This document shows, one piece after another, positions 48,757 to 59,789 of a stretch of 64,000 nucleotides of DNA. The notes under the pieces are model-generated. The model saw nothing but the letters and a program-made list of their open reading frames with translations. It was not told the origin of the DNA and ran no database searches. Position numbers and translations under genes: made by a program. The stretch is from Butyriboletus loyo (taxonomy: Eukaryota > Basidiomycota > Agaricomycetes > Boletales > Boletaceae), in NCBI GenBank assembly GCA_038093515.1, contig JBBPSI010000035.1:62001-126000 (forward strand), read 5' to 3'. How positions within the stretch are numbered: the stretch's first letter is position 1; the number at the start of each line of letters is the position of its first letter.

Positions 48757-50144
48757 TCAATCATCCTTGTCTTGGAGATACAAGTCTTCCGATTGGCTAA
48801 CAACTCGCTTCCGGATGAGGCGAGATTGTTCTTCTGTGAGCAGGACGATGTCGTGCTTCAAAAGCTTGAACGAGCCGCCCTGTGGGAATCCGCGTTTGCG
48901 AGCCTCTTCGTCATCATCTATTTGCTCCAATTTCTGTCCGAGGACTATAGTGGCCGACTCAAAAATTTGTAAGGAAACACGACACATACCACGACGAGCG
49001 ACTTCTTGACCCCAAATACGGCATCGCTCATAAGATAAATACACCCTTCTGGATAGAGCGCGGTCATAAGTTTGTGGTAACCAGGGGCCTCCACCATCAT
49101 GTGCAAGTGGTTTGGACGTATGTTATGACGGCCTTGAGAGATCAAGAGTTCACCGGCTGGACCCTTCAATCGATGATCAGAATTCACTGTAGATCAGAAC
49201 ATCAAATGGAACTCGCGTCACCCGGAATGGGATATGCGCGGGGAACAATGGCGCGATACCCAAAGCTGCCATCTTTGGTGGTACGCAATCGTCCACGACA
49301 GTCGGGGTGGACTCTGTCGGTATATTGTGTATCGTAGAACCCTGGTAGTAACGGTAAGTGCATGGTAGCAGCTACATATAGGAATGCGCGCGGTTGCGGT
49401 CATACCATTTTTATCTGCCTCCCATGTCTCGATGACGGCATCTGCGATGGGTTCGCCCTCTGTTGTCAAGACCCGGCCCTCGACATACATGTACTCTCCT
49501 TTGCCTTCGGATGCAATTGTTCCGCCAAACTCGACTAGGGGCACGATAAGATTGGGGCGTTGTAGAAGCTCACAGAGACTCACCGTCTTGGGCATCTTCA
49601 GTATAGAAAGGGCCCAAGACGCTATTCTCCGTCGCACCTCCTTCGACGGGGTTGTTGAGAGCGTCGACCAAAGCCGAAACGCCGAGCACGTCGGATAGGA
49701 GGATCATTTCCTGACGCAAAGGTGTGCAAGTCTGGCCTACTCGAGTCAGGAACTGGATGGCAGCCATCCATTCCTCTGTACTGAGGCTATCGAATGGTTA
49801 ACCTTTGACGCTTTGAACTCAACGCGAAATCACGCACTTAGTCTCCTTGACAAATGCATGTATGTGCTTGACGAGGTGTTGGTATATGAATTTGAGTCGT
49901 CTGGATCGCACTGAGCGGGGCGCAGGACAGGGTTCGGGGACTTACGGGTTCGAGGTCTGTCCGACCAGCAACAAGAGATTTGCTGTTATGATGTCCGGGC
50001 TATCTGGCAACTAGTGGGAACAGAGTGAGTAGCCAGGAGACCCCTTGGTACTTTGAAAGCGCTAACCGGGAGAGAAAAGCTAGGTGGTGGTATTTCATTG
50101 GAGACGGCGGCCTTGATAGAGTCGTGCTGAGTGTCACCGCCCAT
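48757..50144 (-). CDS. Intradiol ring-cleavage dioxygenase (catechol/hydroxyquinol 1,2-dioxygenase type), copy 2
   Basis: A non-heme Fe(III) enzyme that opens catechol-like rings between the two hydroxyls, feeding the 3-oxoadipate pathway. ATG at 50144 gives MGGDTQHDSIKAAVSNEIP. Later exons give TEEWMAAIQFLTRVGQ and LLSDVLGVSALVDALNNP, then GATENSVLGPFYTEDAQ, the typical entry to the catalytic domain. YMYVEGRVLTTEGEPI follows, then FYDTQYTDR with DCRGRLRTT, YRAIVPRAYPIPG, and RPNHLHMMVEAPGY with the two His ligands; the Tyr ligands are the ones in the FYDTQY and RAYP segments. The end is VVSQSEDLYLQDKDD at 48757. About eight exons, all consistent. A broken twin lies at 45791-47050. Confidence 0.85.
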
Positions 50145-50824
50145 GTTGAGTGACTGTAGTTCTAGTGAAACGCGGTGTGGTATTATATGATACGGCCGGA
50201 TCCCATTTTATACCAGATGATAATGATAATGATAATACTCAAGCACACGATCCCGTGGCTCGGTAAAAGCTGTGTCTTGCCTGAATAATTCACGACAAGC
50301 GATCCACTATAATCCACCACGCACAATCTGCGCAGAGTCAAACTTTTCAGGACCCCTCGCTTGGAGATCATGGCAAGGGCTGCTTTGCGGCATCCAAACG
50401 AACCCCTCCGTGCACGGATCATTCCGGTAACCGGTTCATACGATACGTATCCCATCGCTGGCTTCTGGGGGACCTCCAAAAAACAAGGCCACCCACGTCC
50501 TACATAGCTCGGATCTAGTTTGGCTCTGATAATCTTGAGTCACCTGGTCGTAGATTACTCTTCTGGGGTGACAGGATGAGCGTTTAAGCCGAATGGTGGT
50601 ATTTTTGGGGTGGTTCCATCCCACTGTACGCTGGTTCGGGGGTGGTGATATTGTACGGTTCTTCGCACGGATCTCATTGGACGAACGCGACGCGTCTGTT
50701 TAGCTTTGTTTGTCATTACCTGCTCGAGTCTTAACGACGCGGTCATATTTGAAACACCTTTGTGCTTCGAAAGACCCGCGTCTTGATGCCTATATTCTTG
50801 ACCATCTAAAAACACCAATTTTCA
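50145..50824. other. Region between dioxygenase copy 2 and EXO1
   Basis: A divergent promoter region of about 680 bases. It holds a short (GATAAT)n run at 50217-50236. Minus-strand frames around 50200-50800 show no recognisable protein. Confidence 0.4.
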
Positions 50825-53301
50825 ATGGGTATTTCGGGTTTACTCCCACTCCTCAAGTCCATCCAGGTCAACAAACATTTGTCTGCCTTCGCCGGTCAGA
50901 CACTGGCGGTCGACGCGTACGTTTGGCTACATCGTGGCGTCTATGCTTGTGCCACCGAGCTTGCGACCGGAAAGAAGACGACCAAGTGAGTTTTCATTCT
51001 TTCGCGCCTCCCCGCAGCTGCGTCGGCCCGTGTATCCACAGTGGTTACGCTTGACTGACATACATATTCTCAGGTATGTCGATTATGCCATGCATAAGGT
51101 TCGACTTCTGCGTCACAACAATATACAGCCCTACGTAGTTTTTGACGGCGGGCCACTTCCCGCGAAGAAAGGGACCGAAAGCGAAAGGAAGCAACGAAGG
51201 GAGGATAACCTTGCCAAAGCGAATGCCCTTGCTTCACAAGGTAAACATAGTCAGGCTCGGGAGTTTTATGTCAAATGTATCGACGTGACTCCGCAAATGG
51301 CATACCAGCTCATCAAAGTCAGGATTCGCTATTTTGAATACTCGTGTGCTGACCTCCCTAATCAGGTCCTTCGAGCAGAGGGCATCCAATACGTGGTCGC
51401 GCCATACGAAGCCGACGCCCAGATGGCTTACTTGGAACGCGTTGGAATTATCGATGGTATCATCACGGAAGATTCCGACCTGCTTGTCTTTGGTTGCCGC
51501 AAAGTGCTCTTCAAACTTGATTCGGTTTCAAGTACTATCACGTCTATATCTAGAGACGACTTCGGGTCCGTAACAACCGCCGATGCAGGCATTTCATTAC
51601 TGGGATGGACAGATGCTCAGTTTCGCGCCATGGCAATCCTCAGTGGCTGTGATTATCTCCCCAGTATACCTGGTGTCGGGCTGAAGACTGCGTGGACGCT
51701 ACTGAGAAAGCATCGCACCGTGGAACAGCTCGTAAGAGCTTTGAGACTAGAAGGGAAGAAAGCCGTACCGAAGCGTTACCTCGAGGCGTTCAACTTGGCT
51801 GAGAAGGTGTTTTTGCACCAGCGAGTTTATTGCCCGTTGGACGGGAAGCTCGTTTGCCTGACGGAGATCCCCGTGGAGGATTTCATGGATGCCGAAACAG
51901 AGGCTTATATCGGGAGGTACCGATGTCTTTCTTCGTTCCCGCGTTCAGGTGATGACGATAATGCCAGCAACTTGGAACCTTGTTTAGCGAAAAAGTTAGC
52001 GAATGGAGACTTGGATCCGATCACACTTCTGCCAATAGTGGATATCAATCCGGGCTTTGTGCCTCGTGTATCGAAGGCACTCCCGCTTCATTTCGATAAT
52101 CTCAACCGTCCGGGTGTTGACAAAGGCAAAGGAAAGGCTAAAGCAGACCATGGTACTGTTGGCATTTTACACTTCTTCTGTAAGAAGCACATTGGATCCC
52201 CCGTGCTGATCTGCCACTCACTACACTCTAGCTCCTAATCCCAGATCAGGACTTTCACGTAGTAATTCGGCACCCACGAGGAAAACGGGGAGAAACAGCA
52301 GTAAAAGGACGCTCTGTGGCGTTTTAGATGATGACCTGACTACCAAACGGATCAAAACTGAATTCATGGGCTCCGATCTGGCGCGGCGATCGCGCCTGAA
52401 CGTACCTCGTGCCGTAAGGCAGGAATTCGCATGCTCTACCCCTGACGACCTGCCGGAAGCTTCAAGTATTTCTCAAATGGATCACCGAGGCGACCTCACA
52501 ACACATGGAAAGGAGAATATTAATCCTCGTCATCTTGAAGGTGATCTCGACGAGCCACCTGACACCATTCATCAAGAGGATGGATATATGTCGCCACCCC
52601 CTTCATATTTCCGATTAGCTACCCCCGACCTCTCCTCTCCCGTTGCACATCCATTCGGGGTAACATCACGGAGGCATGGGAGCACGGATGATTTCGGTGC
52701 TGACATTATTTCAAGTCCCCTAGCGACCAAGCGGCGTTCTCCGTGGTTTCGTACGCACAGCGTGTCACCCCGTGAAACTGAAAAGATTCTTGTTCGCGGA
52801 ACCCCGCCACTGAATGAAACAGATAACGGCGGCCCCGACCTCAGGGACATACTTAGTGCATGCTCAACTGACGAAGTCGAAGAACTTGAGGACCAGAAGA
52901 CTGCAGGCGCTGTGACTCCGCGCATGCCGGAGACTGTCTCCATCGACGCAACGATACCACATGACTGCGGCCCGGATATCCGTGCAAGCGAAACGCGGAT
53001 GCATACGGTGGCAAATGGATGGCGAAATAAGTGGGCCATGAAACAGGAGCCTCACCCGGGCCATGTGAGTAACCTCGTGGTTTGTTCATCAGACACTGAC
53101 TTTTGGCAGAAATTACCTATGCTTAGACGTCTTGAGACAACCGTCACTCCTGATGGCAGACAATCGGGGCACCGGTCTCGGCCGTGGTCTGCGCCACCAA
53201 ACGCCACGGGGCCTCACTTACTTCACGCGTTTTCAAACCCCAGAAAAGCACTCAACTTTTCTGGCAGACCCACCAAACTTAATGAGAGACACGTGGGGTG
53301 A
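50825..53301 (+). CDS. EXO1: Exonuclease 1 (Rad2/FEN family nuclease)
   Basis: A 5'-3' DNA exonuclease and flap nuclease acting in mismatch repair and double-strand-break resection. ATG 50825 opens MGISGLLPLLKSIQ with AVDAYVWLHRGVYACA. Two introns later come the catalytic segments VVFDGGPLPAKKG, VVAPYEADAQMAYLER, GIITEDSDLLVFGC and AILSGCDYLPSIPGVG, which carry the metal-binding Asp/Glu residues of the family. An intron after HFFC leads to a long, poorly conserved Ser/Pro-rich tail (52245 onward) ending NERHVG at 53301. The nuclease core is complete. The tail is where mismatch-repair partners bind in known orthologs. Confidence 0.92.
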
Positions 53302-54484
53302 AGACCGCTGGCAAGAACCTTGCGCAGTTTGATAAGGGAGCTGCGTCGGATGGGATTACGCAGGCCAGGTAAGCATCGCGCGACCAATGGCTGACTGAGA
53401 GTAATTTCAAGCCTTTGCAGAGTTGGATATTAATTTTTAGATTGCCCGTGCACGAATGACATGACTGTTCATACCCGGAAATCAGGCGCAGAAGTGGAGG
53501 CTTGGATCCATACCAGGGCGTAATGTCCCGAGAATAGAGTATTGTTCTTTCCGGAGCAAGAGAGTGCTCGATTGCTGTACTCGTGTCGTCCAACGAAGTT
53601 CCAGGCGATCGGGGTGGGAACAACGATCACGAACCGTTGGCACGATCGCCACCGTAGGGAGCGATAAGGAATTGGGAATAGAGGACTCGTGTGTTATGTT
53701 ATATTTATGTATACGAGCTATGCTTGGTTGGCAGCAGACGATGCGAACGATCTCTTAGGGATGGAGCGACTCGCCACGCTGCATTCGCGGAGTTGTAAAT
53801 CCGAGAGCCTGGTTCAGGCCAGTGACTGGACTGGCAGCGAGCAGAGGTCCGATTCTAAATGTCCATCAAGCTTAGCCGCGTCGGGTAGGCGAGGTTCGCT
53901 CGGGTGGTAATAATACTAGCCAATGAGTGATCATCGTCTTGCTTCTTCCGAATCTCAACTAAGCAGGCATCAGGGGCTTGTACTGCCTCGCTGATATGTG
54001 AACTTTGTGCATCTTCGGATGATGTGTCAGTCGCCAGGGGGGGCTTCCACAAACAATCGCCTCGCTTTATCTGACAGTCTTTGCCGTTTGTGTTTCATAG
54101 CCTGTTAATTAGGCCAGAGATTTGTCAATTAGGGATAGGTGTCCAAACCGGGGGACGACCTTTTTGCGGTGTGGTAACATCCCGCATGGCTCCAAGAGGC
54201 GCCCCCGCTGTCCCACTCGCAGAAAGGACATGTCCTCATGTCCTGTTATTACCATCCTGCTGCGAGCATGCTCTGCTCCTTTTATCTGAGCCCTCTCAGC
54301 CCTCTGAGCAGCTCTGCTCACCCCCAAACTCTCCCATCGCCGTCGCATCACACATCTCCCAGACAGCCACTCAAGCCTCGATTGTTTATTATCCTTGTTT
54401 TGTTGCGACTGGTTGTGCCCTTTTCCACGGTGAAGATTAGGTTAGCTAGCATCTTCTGGTAGGTGCTCGCTTCGCTCCCGTCCC
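53302..54484. other. Intergenic region between EXO1 and the zinc-finger gene
   Basis: About 1.2 kb without a supportable gene. Pyrimidine-rich sequence around 54290-54360 and a TTTATTATCCTTGTT stretch at ~54385 fit a promoter and leader for the following gene. Confidence 0.4.
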
Positions 54485-54535
54485 GTGTCACAGACACAGG
54501 ATGATCCCCCTCCAGGCTTTCTTCCCCGCCCCCCC

Positions 54536-56185
54536 ATGGGTGACTCAACCGGTGATACATACTTTCCCACCGGGTCTTCGCGCATCCCCCACTCGAGACA
54601 GCCCTCCAACTCGGACGAACAGAATATACTCCCCCATCTCCTCGCTCCTCTCCCCTGCGAACCCCATTTTCTCCACTACCTTGGCCCCGGCGAGAACGCA
54701 CAAAATATCAGCGTTCAGTTCATGCACTCCTGTCCCGGTCAGGATACCACTCAACTGGACTCTGATATTTTGCAACGACATCACGACAGCCCCCCCATCG
54801 CCCCCCACCACACTGCGTATCCCGAGTCGGCCCAGCGCACCACATCGCACGCATTATCCCCCTACGCCACTGACGCGTCCGGATTTCACAATTTCGCTCC
54901 TTGCGACCTCCCAACACTCCATATCGTCGATGCACCCTTCCATGGGATCCAAACCCTCAGGAGGGGTTCTTGGGTAGGCGGCTCGCTGGCTCTTTGTCAA
55001 AATATCTGACAGATGCCCCAGCCCTCTCATTCGCAAATGGCGTATTCCACCTGGATACAGTCGCCCCCGAGGGCACTAAGGTCCCCAGCCAGCGAGCCGC
55101 CAGAGAGCATTTCTGATGAATCGTATCAAGATTCCGACGTCGAAGAAGTGACCCAAATGTCCCCGATGATGAATCAGTTCCAGATCCAGTCATCACGGAA
55201 CGTCGACCTCTCGCCACATCACACGCACCATGCACAGGCACTCCAACCATCCGTTATGACCTTCCAGCTCTCCGAGACGATGTTACAGCCCGTTGAAGAC
55301 CCTGAGAACCGACATATGTTGCGCAGTCTGCTGGACATGAACATCGATGACCGGTCAGAGGACACACATCCGTCCCCTCTTTCGACCTTTCCGTCCCCGT
55401 CGATTCCTTTCGGAGGCGCAATGTTCCAGGGTCCTAGCATGAGGCTTCAGCGCGACAGAGAAAAGGTGATCACGACGAGCCAGTTCCGCGTGCCGGTACC
55501 CTCCCCCAGCGATATCCCATCCAGATCGCTGTACAGCCCTACGAATTCTCATGTCGGCGACCAAAGAGCCTCCGGTACGAAGCAGCAGAAGAAGTCGAAA
55601 ATGCACCAGTGCAAGCTATGCAAGAAGTTGTTCCCTCGGCCCAGCGGCTTGACTACGCATATGAATTCCCATTCAGGAGCTAAGCGTATGTCTTCTGCAC
55701 GTCGTCGTCACCGAGTAGCGTGCTAAGCGGCCTTGTGGTCAGCCTACAAATGCATTGTAACGAATTGTGAAAAAAGCTTTGCTGTCCGGTCAAACGCGAA
55801 ACGACATCTACGCACCCATGGGATAAATCCATCGTCGTCCGACATTCTTTCTACCCCCCGTTTCGCGGTCGGATTCGAAGAACCGATGGTGACGCAGGTC
55901 CACGACGTGGGGAGGCAGCCGTCAAGGTATAGATGGATTCCTCATAACCCATCACCTCACGCAAGCGAGTGGCTTCGTCAAGGCTCATCGTCATCAGTAA
56001 TAGATGGTGGTTCACATACTGGTCTCACGTTCCAAACCAGCATGTCTTCAGCGACGTCGTCCACTCCGTCAAATGGTTCCGAGGAGGACCACGACGAAGT
56101 TGCGTCTTCGAGCATCGCCGATTATAACAGAGGCACCGATGAATTTTCCGGCACATATCCGAATTATAGGCAAGACTCGCGATGA
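54536..56185 (+). CDS. C2H2 zinc-finger transcription factor
   Basis: Exon 1 has MGDSTGDTYF at 54536 (the frame is open back to 54485, so an upstream exon is possible) and runs to ~54975. An intron leads to MPQPSHSQMAYSTW. A long Ser/Pro-rich region follows, then two C2H2 fingers: QCKLCKKLFPRPSGLTTHMNSH, an intron in the linker, then YKCIVTNCEKSFAVRSNAKRHLRTH (about 55605-55815). The C-terminal tail is Ser-rich with SEEDHDE and ends NYRQDSR at 56185. Two fingers separated by a SGAKPYK linker suggest sequence-specific DNA binding in the nucleus. The targets are unknown. Confidence 0.85.
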
Positions 56186-56353
56186 GGATGGTGGCCAACC
56201 TGGCAAACGCTCAGACGGTGCGATGGCTCCCCGCCCCATGTCACGTTTCACACCCGTGATTTCTTGGACCACACGACCATTATAACCTAGATTGGCAGGT
56301 ATCCGCTATGACAATTAGGCGCGATATATTGCTCTGGGTTTATTTCACCATAT

Positions 56354-56941
56354 TTATCGAGATTGTCTGTGTATCACATTTATCTTGGGACCGTAGAGTA
56401 CACGATTCACAATTCCGATAGGAATATCATATAATTCCGGGGCGATTGTTGTGTCAGCATGCTTGAGGTATGGATTAGGCGTCGCTAGCCGTGGAAGATA
56501 GCCTTTGTCGTCTGGCAAATCGATTAACTCACACATTTACCGTGATTTGTACATAGTGCTTGACTCACCCACGATTGCGCTAACGTCACTAAACGAGGGG
56601 GTATGGGCGATTGCGAGAGAAACGTATACAAAATATGTGAGGAGGACCAGAACAATGGAATATGCGGGCAGGAGCAACGACCATTCGCTGTCATTTCATC
56701 AGTCTTTTTTTCTCCCCTTGAGTGGAGTCGCGCACCGGCTTGGGTACCATTTGACGCCTAGCCAGACAATGAATTCGTCTGGTAGGAGTGCCCAGAGAAC
56801 ATAGACGACGAATAAAACGGACGTAGACGACCAAGCAACGAATCCGTAAAATTCAGGAGCCCGACTGCGGTGTTCATGTGGCAGTTCTGTGGGTGCTCGC
56901 GCAAGAGGTGCTACAGGCGACGTTGGCTCCGCTCGCTGCAT
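56354..56941 (-). CDS. GPI19: PIG-P/Gpi19, subunit of GPI-GlcNAc transferase
   Basis: PIG-P is a small ER-membrane subunit of the complex that adds GlcNAc to phosphatidylinositol, the first step of GPI-anchor synthesis. ATG at 56941 gives MQRAEPTSPVAPLARAP and then the family hallmark EFYGFVAWSSTSVLF with WALLPDEFIVWLGVKWYPS (first membrane helix and loop). After an intron comes a second helix, EWSLLLPAYSIVLVLLTYF. The last exon gives DLPDDKGYLPRLATPNP and LYDIPIGIVNRVLYG. Three exons, two membrane segments, full length. It is read away from the MTHFS gene with ~180 bases between the two starts. Confidence 0.88.
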
Positions 56942-57121
56942 CTTTTTGACGTGGTCTTTGGATATCCCAGCTTGACGTTCAGCGCAATCCCCGTGACGGT
57001 CGTTAACAACGACCAGCAGCGCTCGCGGCTCAGCGAACTGCCCACGGTCAATGCCGAGCCACGTTGTCGGGCCACAACTACCACCCGCCAGTCTGGCTCT
57101 CAGAACGATTCCCCCCTCACG
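56942..57121. promoter_or_regulatory. Short divergent promoter, PIG-P / MTHFS
   Basis: Only 180 bases separate the start codons of two genes read in opposite directions, so both must use this stretch. I see no TATA box that clearly serves either side. Confidence 0.5.
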
Positions 57122-58084
57122 ATGTCGATCACGGCGCTCAAATCCGCTAAAAAAAACCTTCGGACGTCGGTGGCCAAAACGCTTCGGGATCTGACACAGT
57201 CGGACTTGCAATCTCAATGTAACTATCGGTATTGAACGCGTTCCCCGTTTTGACTGATCCTGACGGACGATGCATTAAATAGCAGAGGCGATCGTGAACA
57301 AGGTCATCGCGCTCCCGGCTTTCAAACGTTCTAAAACAATAAGCTGTTACTTGAGCATGCCCACCGCGGAGGTGCAGACGACGGCGTTGGTGTCGAATAT
57401 TTTGGCGGACAATGGTATGGCCGCATCTCCGTCTGTGTGGTGCCCTGAGTGTACAGCCAAGCGCAGGAAAAATGTTGTTCGTGCCGACCCTTGCGTCCAA
57501 AGATGGGCAAATGGACTTCGTGAGGCTGTACGATGAAGAAGACCTGCGTGCGTTCCCCGTCGGCTTGTGGGGTATCCCCGAGCCTCCGGCGGAATGGAGA
57601 AGCGGATCTCGACAGAGTGGTGTGTGCCTTTACCAACGAGTGCCTCCTCGTCGTCTCATCGATAGCTGAATCTTGTCTCTTACCAGTCTCAGATGTATCC
57701 TGTGAAGACCTTGACTTGATCATCCTGCCAGGTCGGTGTTACAGCCTCCACGAGGCAAAGCGGTGACCGAACTTCCCCCTTACCCCACCCATTGGCAGGC
57801 GTCGCGTTCGATTCATCTCTGTCACGTTTAGGTCACGGTAAAGGTTATTATGACCATTTCATCTCTTCCTATGTCAACGCCGCCAAACGACCGCGGCCTC
57901 TTTTAGGTAGCTCATTATTACGTTCTCTCAACATCATACTCATGCAGATTTGTCAGTTGCGTTGTCTCTCCAGCAACAATTACTGGAGGCAGGGCAAGTT
58001 CCAGTGTCAGACCACGATTGGAAGCTAGATATGATCGTAACGCCAAATGACGTTATTACTCGGGAGGACCTCGCGATCGTATAG
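57122..58084 (+). CDS. FAU1: 5-formyltetrahydrofolate cyclo-ligase
   Basis: Converts 5-formyl-THF to 5,10-methenyl-THF with ATP, returning stored folate to one-carbon metabolism. ATG 57122 gives MSITALKSAKKNLRTSVAK. Further exons give AIVNKVIALPAFKRSKTISCYLSMP, KMLFVPTLASKDGQMDFV and FPVGLWGIPEPP. DLDLIILPG is joined over an intron to VAFDSSLSRLGHGKGYYD (the nucleotide/folate-binding signature, ~57790-57850). It ends KLDMIVTPNDVITREDLAIV at 58084. About six exons. All signature segments are present. Confidence 0.88.
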
Positions 58085-58335
58085 CTTTGCTATCCAGAAA
58101 AGGGGTTCCAACCACTCCATATCCGCTATGAACATTCCTGGATTGTTCCATGTATCAATCGGTGGCATATTACACGGGAATTGTACTCACTAACGCGTAA
58201 TTTTCTTGTGAGGCGTGGTGTTGACGCTGGCCGCTTGGGGAGGAGAGCAGACGTAGAACTCTGGGATGGAATGAGCACACGACACTTGAATTAAAGTGGA
58301 GTCACATTACCCTGCCACTCTTGACCGTGGTGTGA

Positions 58336-59474
58336 TCACCAGTCGATACGATCGCCCAGAAGGCAGGTAGTCAGGTCCTGAGAAGGTATGGCTTGCTTCA
58401 GCCTGCAATCTGTATCGATCAAGAGATAGGAACCTAGCTGAGGCGCCATCACGGCCTTGGCTCCAGTGTCGAAAGTGCCCGTTGATCCATCTCCACTCAG
58501 CATTTTGGTTGCCATTTGTGAAGTAACGACGATCTGGTGAACGCGTAAGGGCCTTACTTTAACGCGGAAACCGCGTGCACCTACAGTCAAGTTATTGGAT
58601 ACACATGCTTGAAGAAGGGTTTGTCGGATAACACCCAGTAGTGCTATCCTCCTTGACGGTGCAAGATCCGGATGTGATTGAAAAGGGAAATAAATTGAAT
58701 TCAACACAAGCAGTCCCGTCTTCTATCATTCAGCTCGTCAAAATGCGTTTGCTAATTTGTAATACTCACCGTGGGGCGGAGCTCCGCAAGAAGGTTATGC
58801 ATAAATATTATGAGGTTCGGTAATGTGTGAACCCGAAGATAGCGTATCAATTCTTGACTGTACGGTGATACCGTACCTACGAAGAAAAAAATACTCGTCC
58901 ATGTTCAAACGAGCACATGAATTACCTGCGAGCACCCCGGAAATGGCCTGTGGACTTGTCATGTTCTGCATGTCTAACACGAGACAGGTCAGTGCTCATG
59001 TGTGGGACGCCCATTACAAAATGCCTCACCAATGAACATGACACCTTCGCCGGCCTCCGCAAAGGTTCTTACGAAATCTAATGCAAGAGATTCTTTGAAA
59101 CTGCCTGGAGGTCCTGATATTTCCAATATGTGGCCTCGTGGAAGCCCACCTCCGAGGATTTTATTCACAGCGAGGTACCTGCATTTCGAAACGTTTGTGT
59201 GAGACAATGAGGCCACCGACTGGCTCAAGGGTATTCTCTTTGGAGCTTGCGTCGCGGCGATCAAAGCTTGAGAGTCCGCGATATCGATGCCGAGTTCTTG
59301 GTAGTGTCACCAACACGGAAAATTGAGTCAGGCTATATGAATCCCTGACGCACCTTTGGACAGGCTTTCTGCCGAAAAACCTGAAAGTTCGTCGGCCGTC
59401 TCATACCCCGCACGTCTCAGGGCCACTTGCGTAGACGGGGGAAGTGAGGAACAATAGAATAGACTCTTCGACAT
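58336..59474 (-). CDS. RAD51/RecA-family recombination ATPase
   Basis: ATG at 59474 gives MSKSLFYCSSLPPSTQ and an HhH-like N-terminus (RRAGYETADELSGFSAE), joined by an intron to ELGIDIADSQALIAA. The RecA core follows: KILGGGLPRGHILEISGPPG, FVRTFAEAGEGVMFIDMQN and, after two introns, NSIYFPFQSHPDLAPSRR and VVVTSQMATKM. It ends DRIDW at 58336. The Walker A loop reads GPPGSFKES, keeping the Lys but with Phe and Glu where G and T/S are usual. The size (~300 residues) fits a RAD51 paralog (RAD51C/XRCC2/Rlp1-like) acting in homologous recombination. I cannot say which. Confidence 0.75.
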
Positions 59475-59789
59475 GCTGCTATTTTAACTCAAGATACACA
59501 CGCGATGAGGGGCTAGACGAGACCGTCGTGGCATCTTACCTGGGCGGAAAATTCTAGAGTAGCTGACCTCGCTGACGGTCAACCTATGAAAAAAAATCAA
59601 CGGCACGTGACCTTGGCGCGTAGGATAAATTAGGGTGGGGTCGCATGCGCAAGTTCCCGCGTGTTCTTCTTCTCGTCTTCGTTCGCCATTTTGCTTTCCG
59701 CCCTTTGATCAGTCTCGCTCGGTTACTTCATCACAGCAGTGTATTTTTTTTAATTCTCTTTCTCTCTTTTCATCTGGTAATCTTGAAAA
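59475..59789. promoter_or_regulatory. Divergent promoter, RAD51-like / RRM protein
   Basis: About 315 bases between two divergent start codons, with T-rich, pyrimidine-rich sequence just upstream of ATG 59790 (TTTTTTTTAATTCTCTTTCTCTC). No gene inside. Confidence 0.4.

Noticed and set aside
48405..48757. Possible complete 3' LTR of the gypsy relic
   Set aside because: A polypurine-like tract and a TGTTAG start are visible, but no matching 5' LTR or clear CA end was found in the window, so only the internal relic is annotated with confidence.
50217..50236. Short GATAAT repeat
   Set aside because: Only about three units; an ordinary microsatellite without visible function.
54545..54935. Minus-strand and second-frame open readings over the zinc-finger gene's first exon
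   Set aside because: They are shadows of a Pro/Ser-rich GC-rich coding exon whose frame continues into the zinc fingers.
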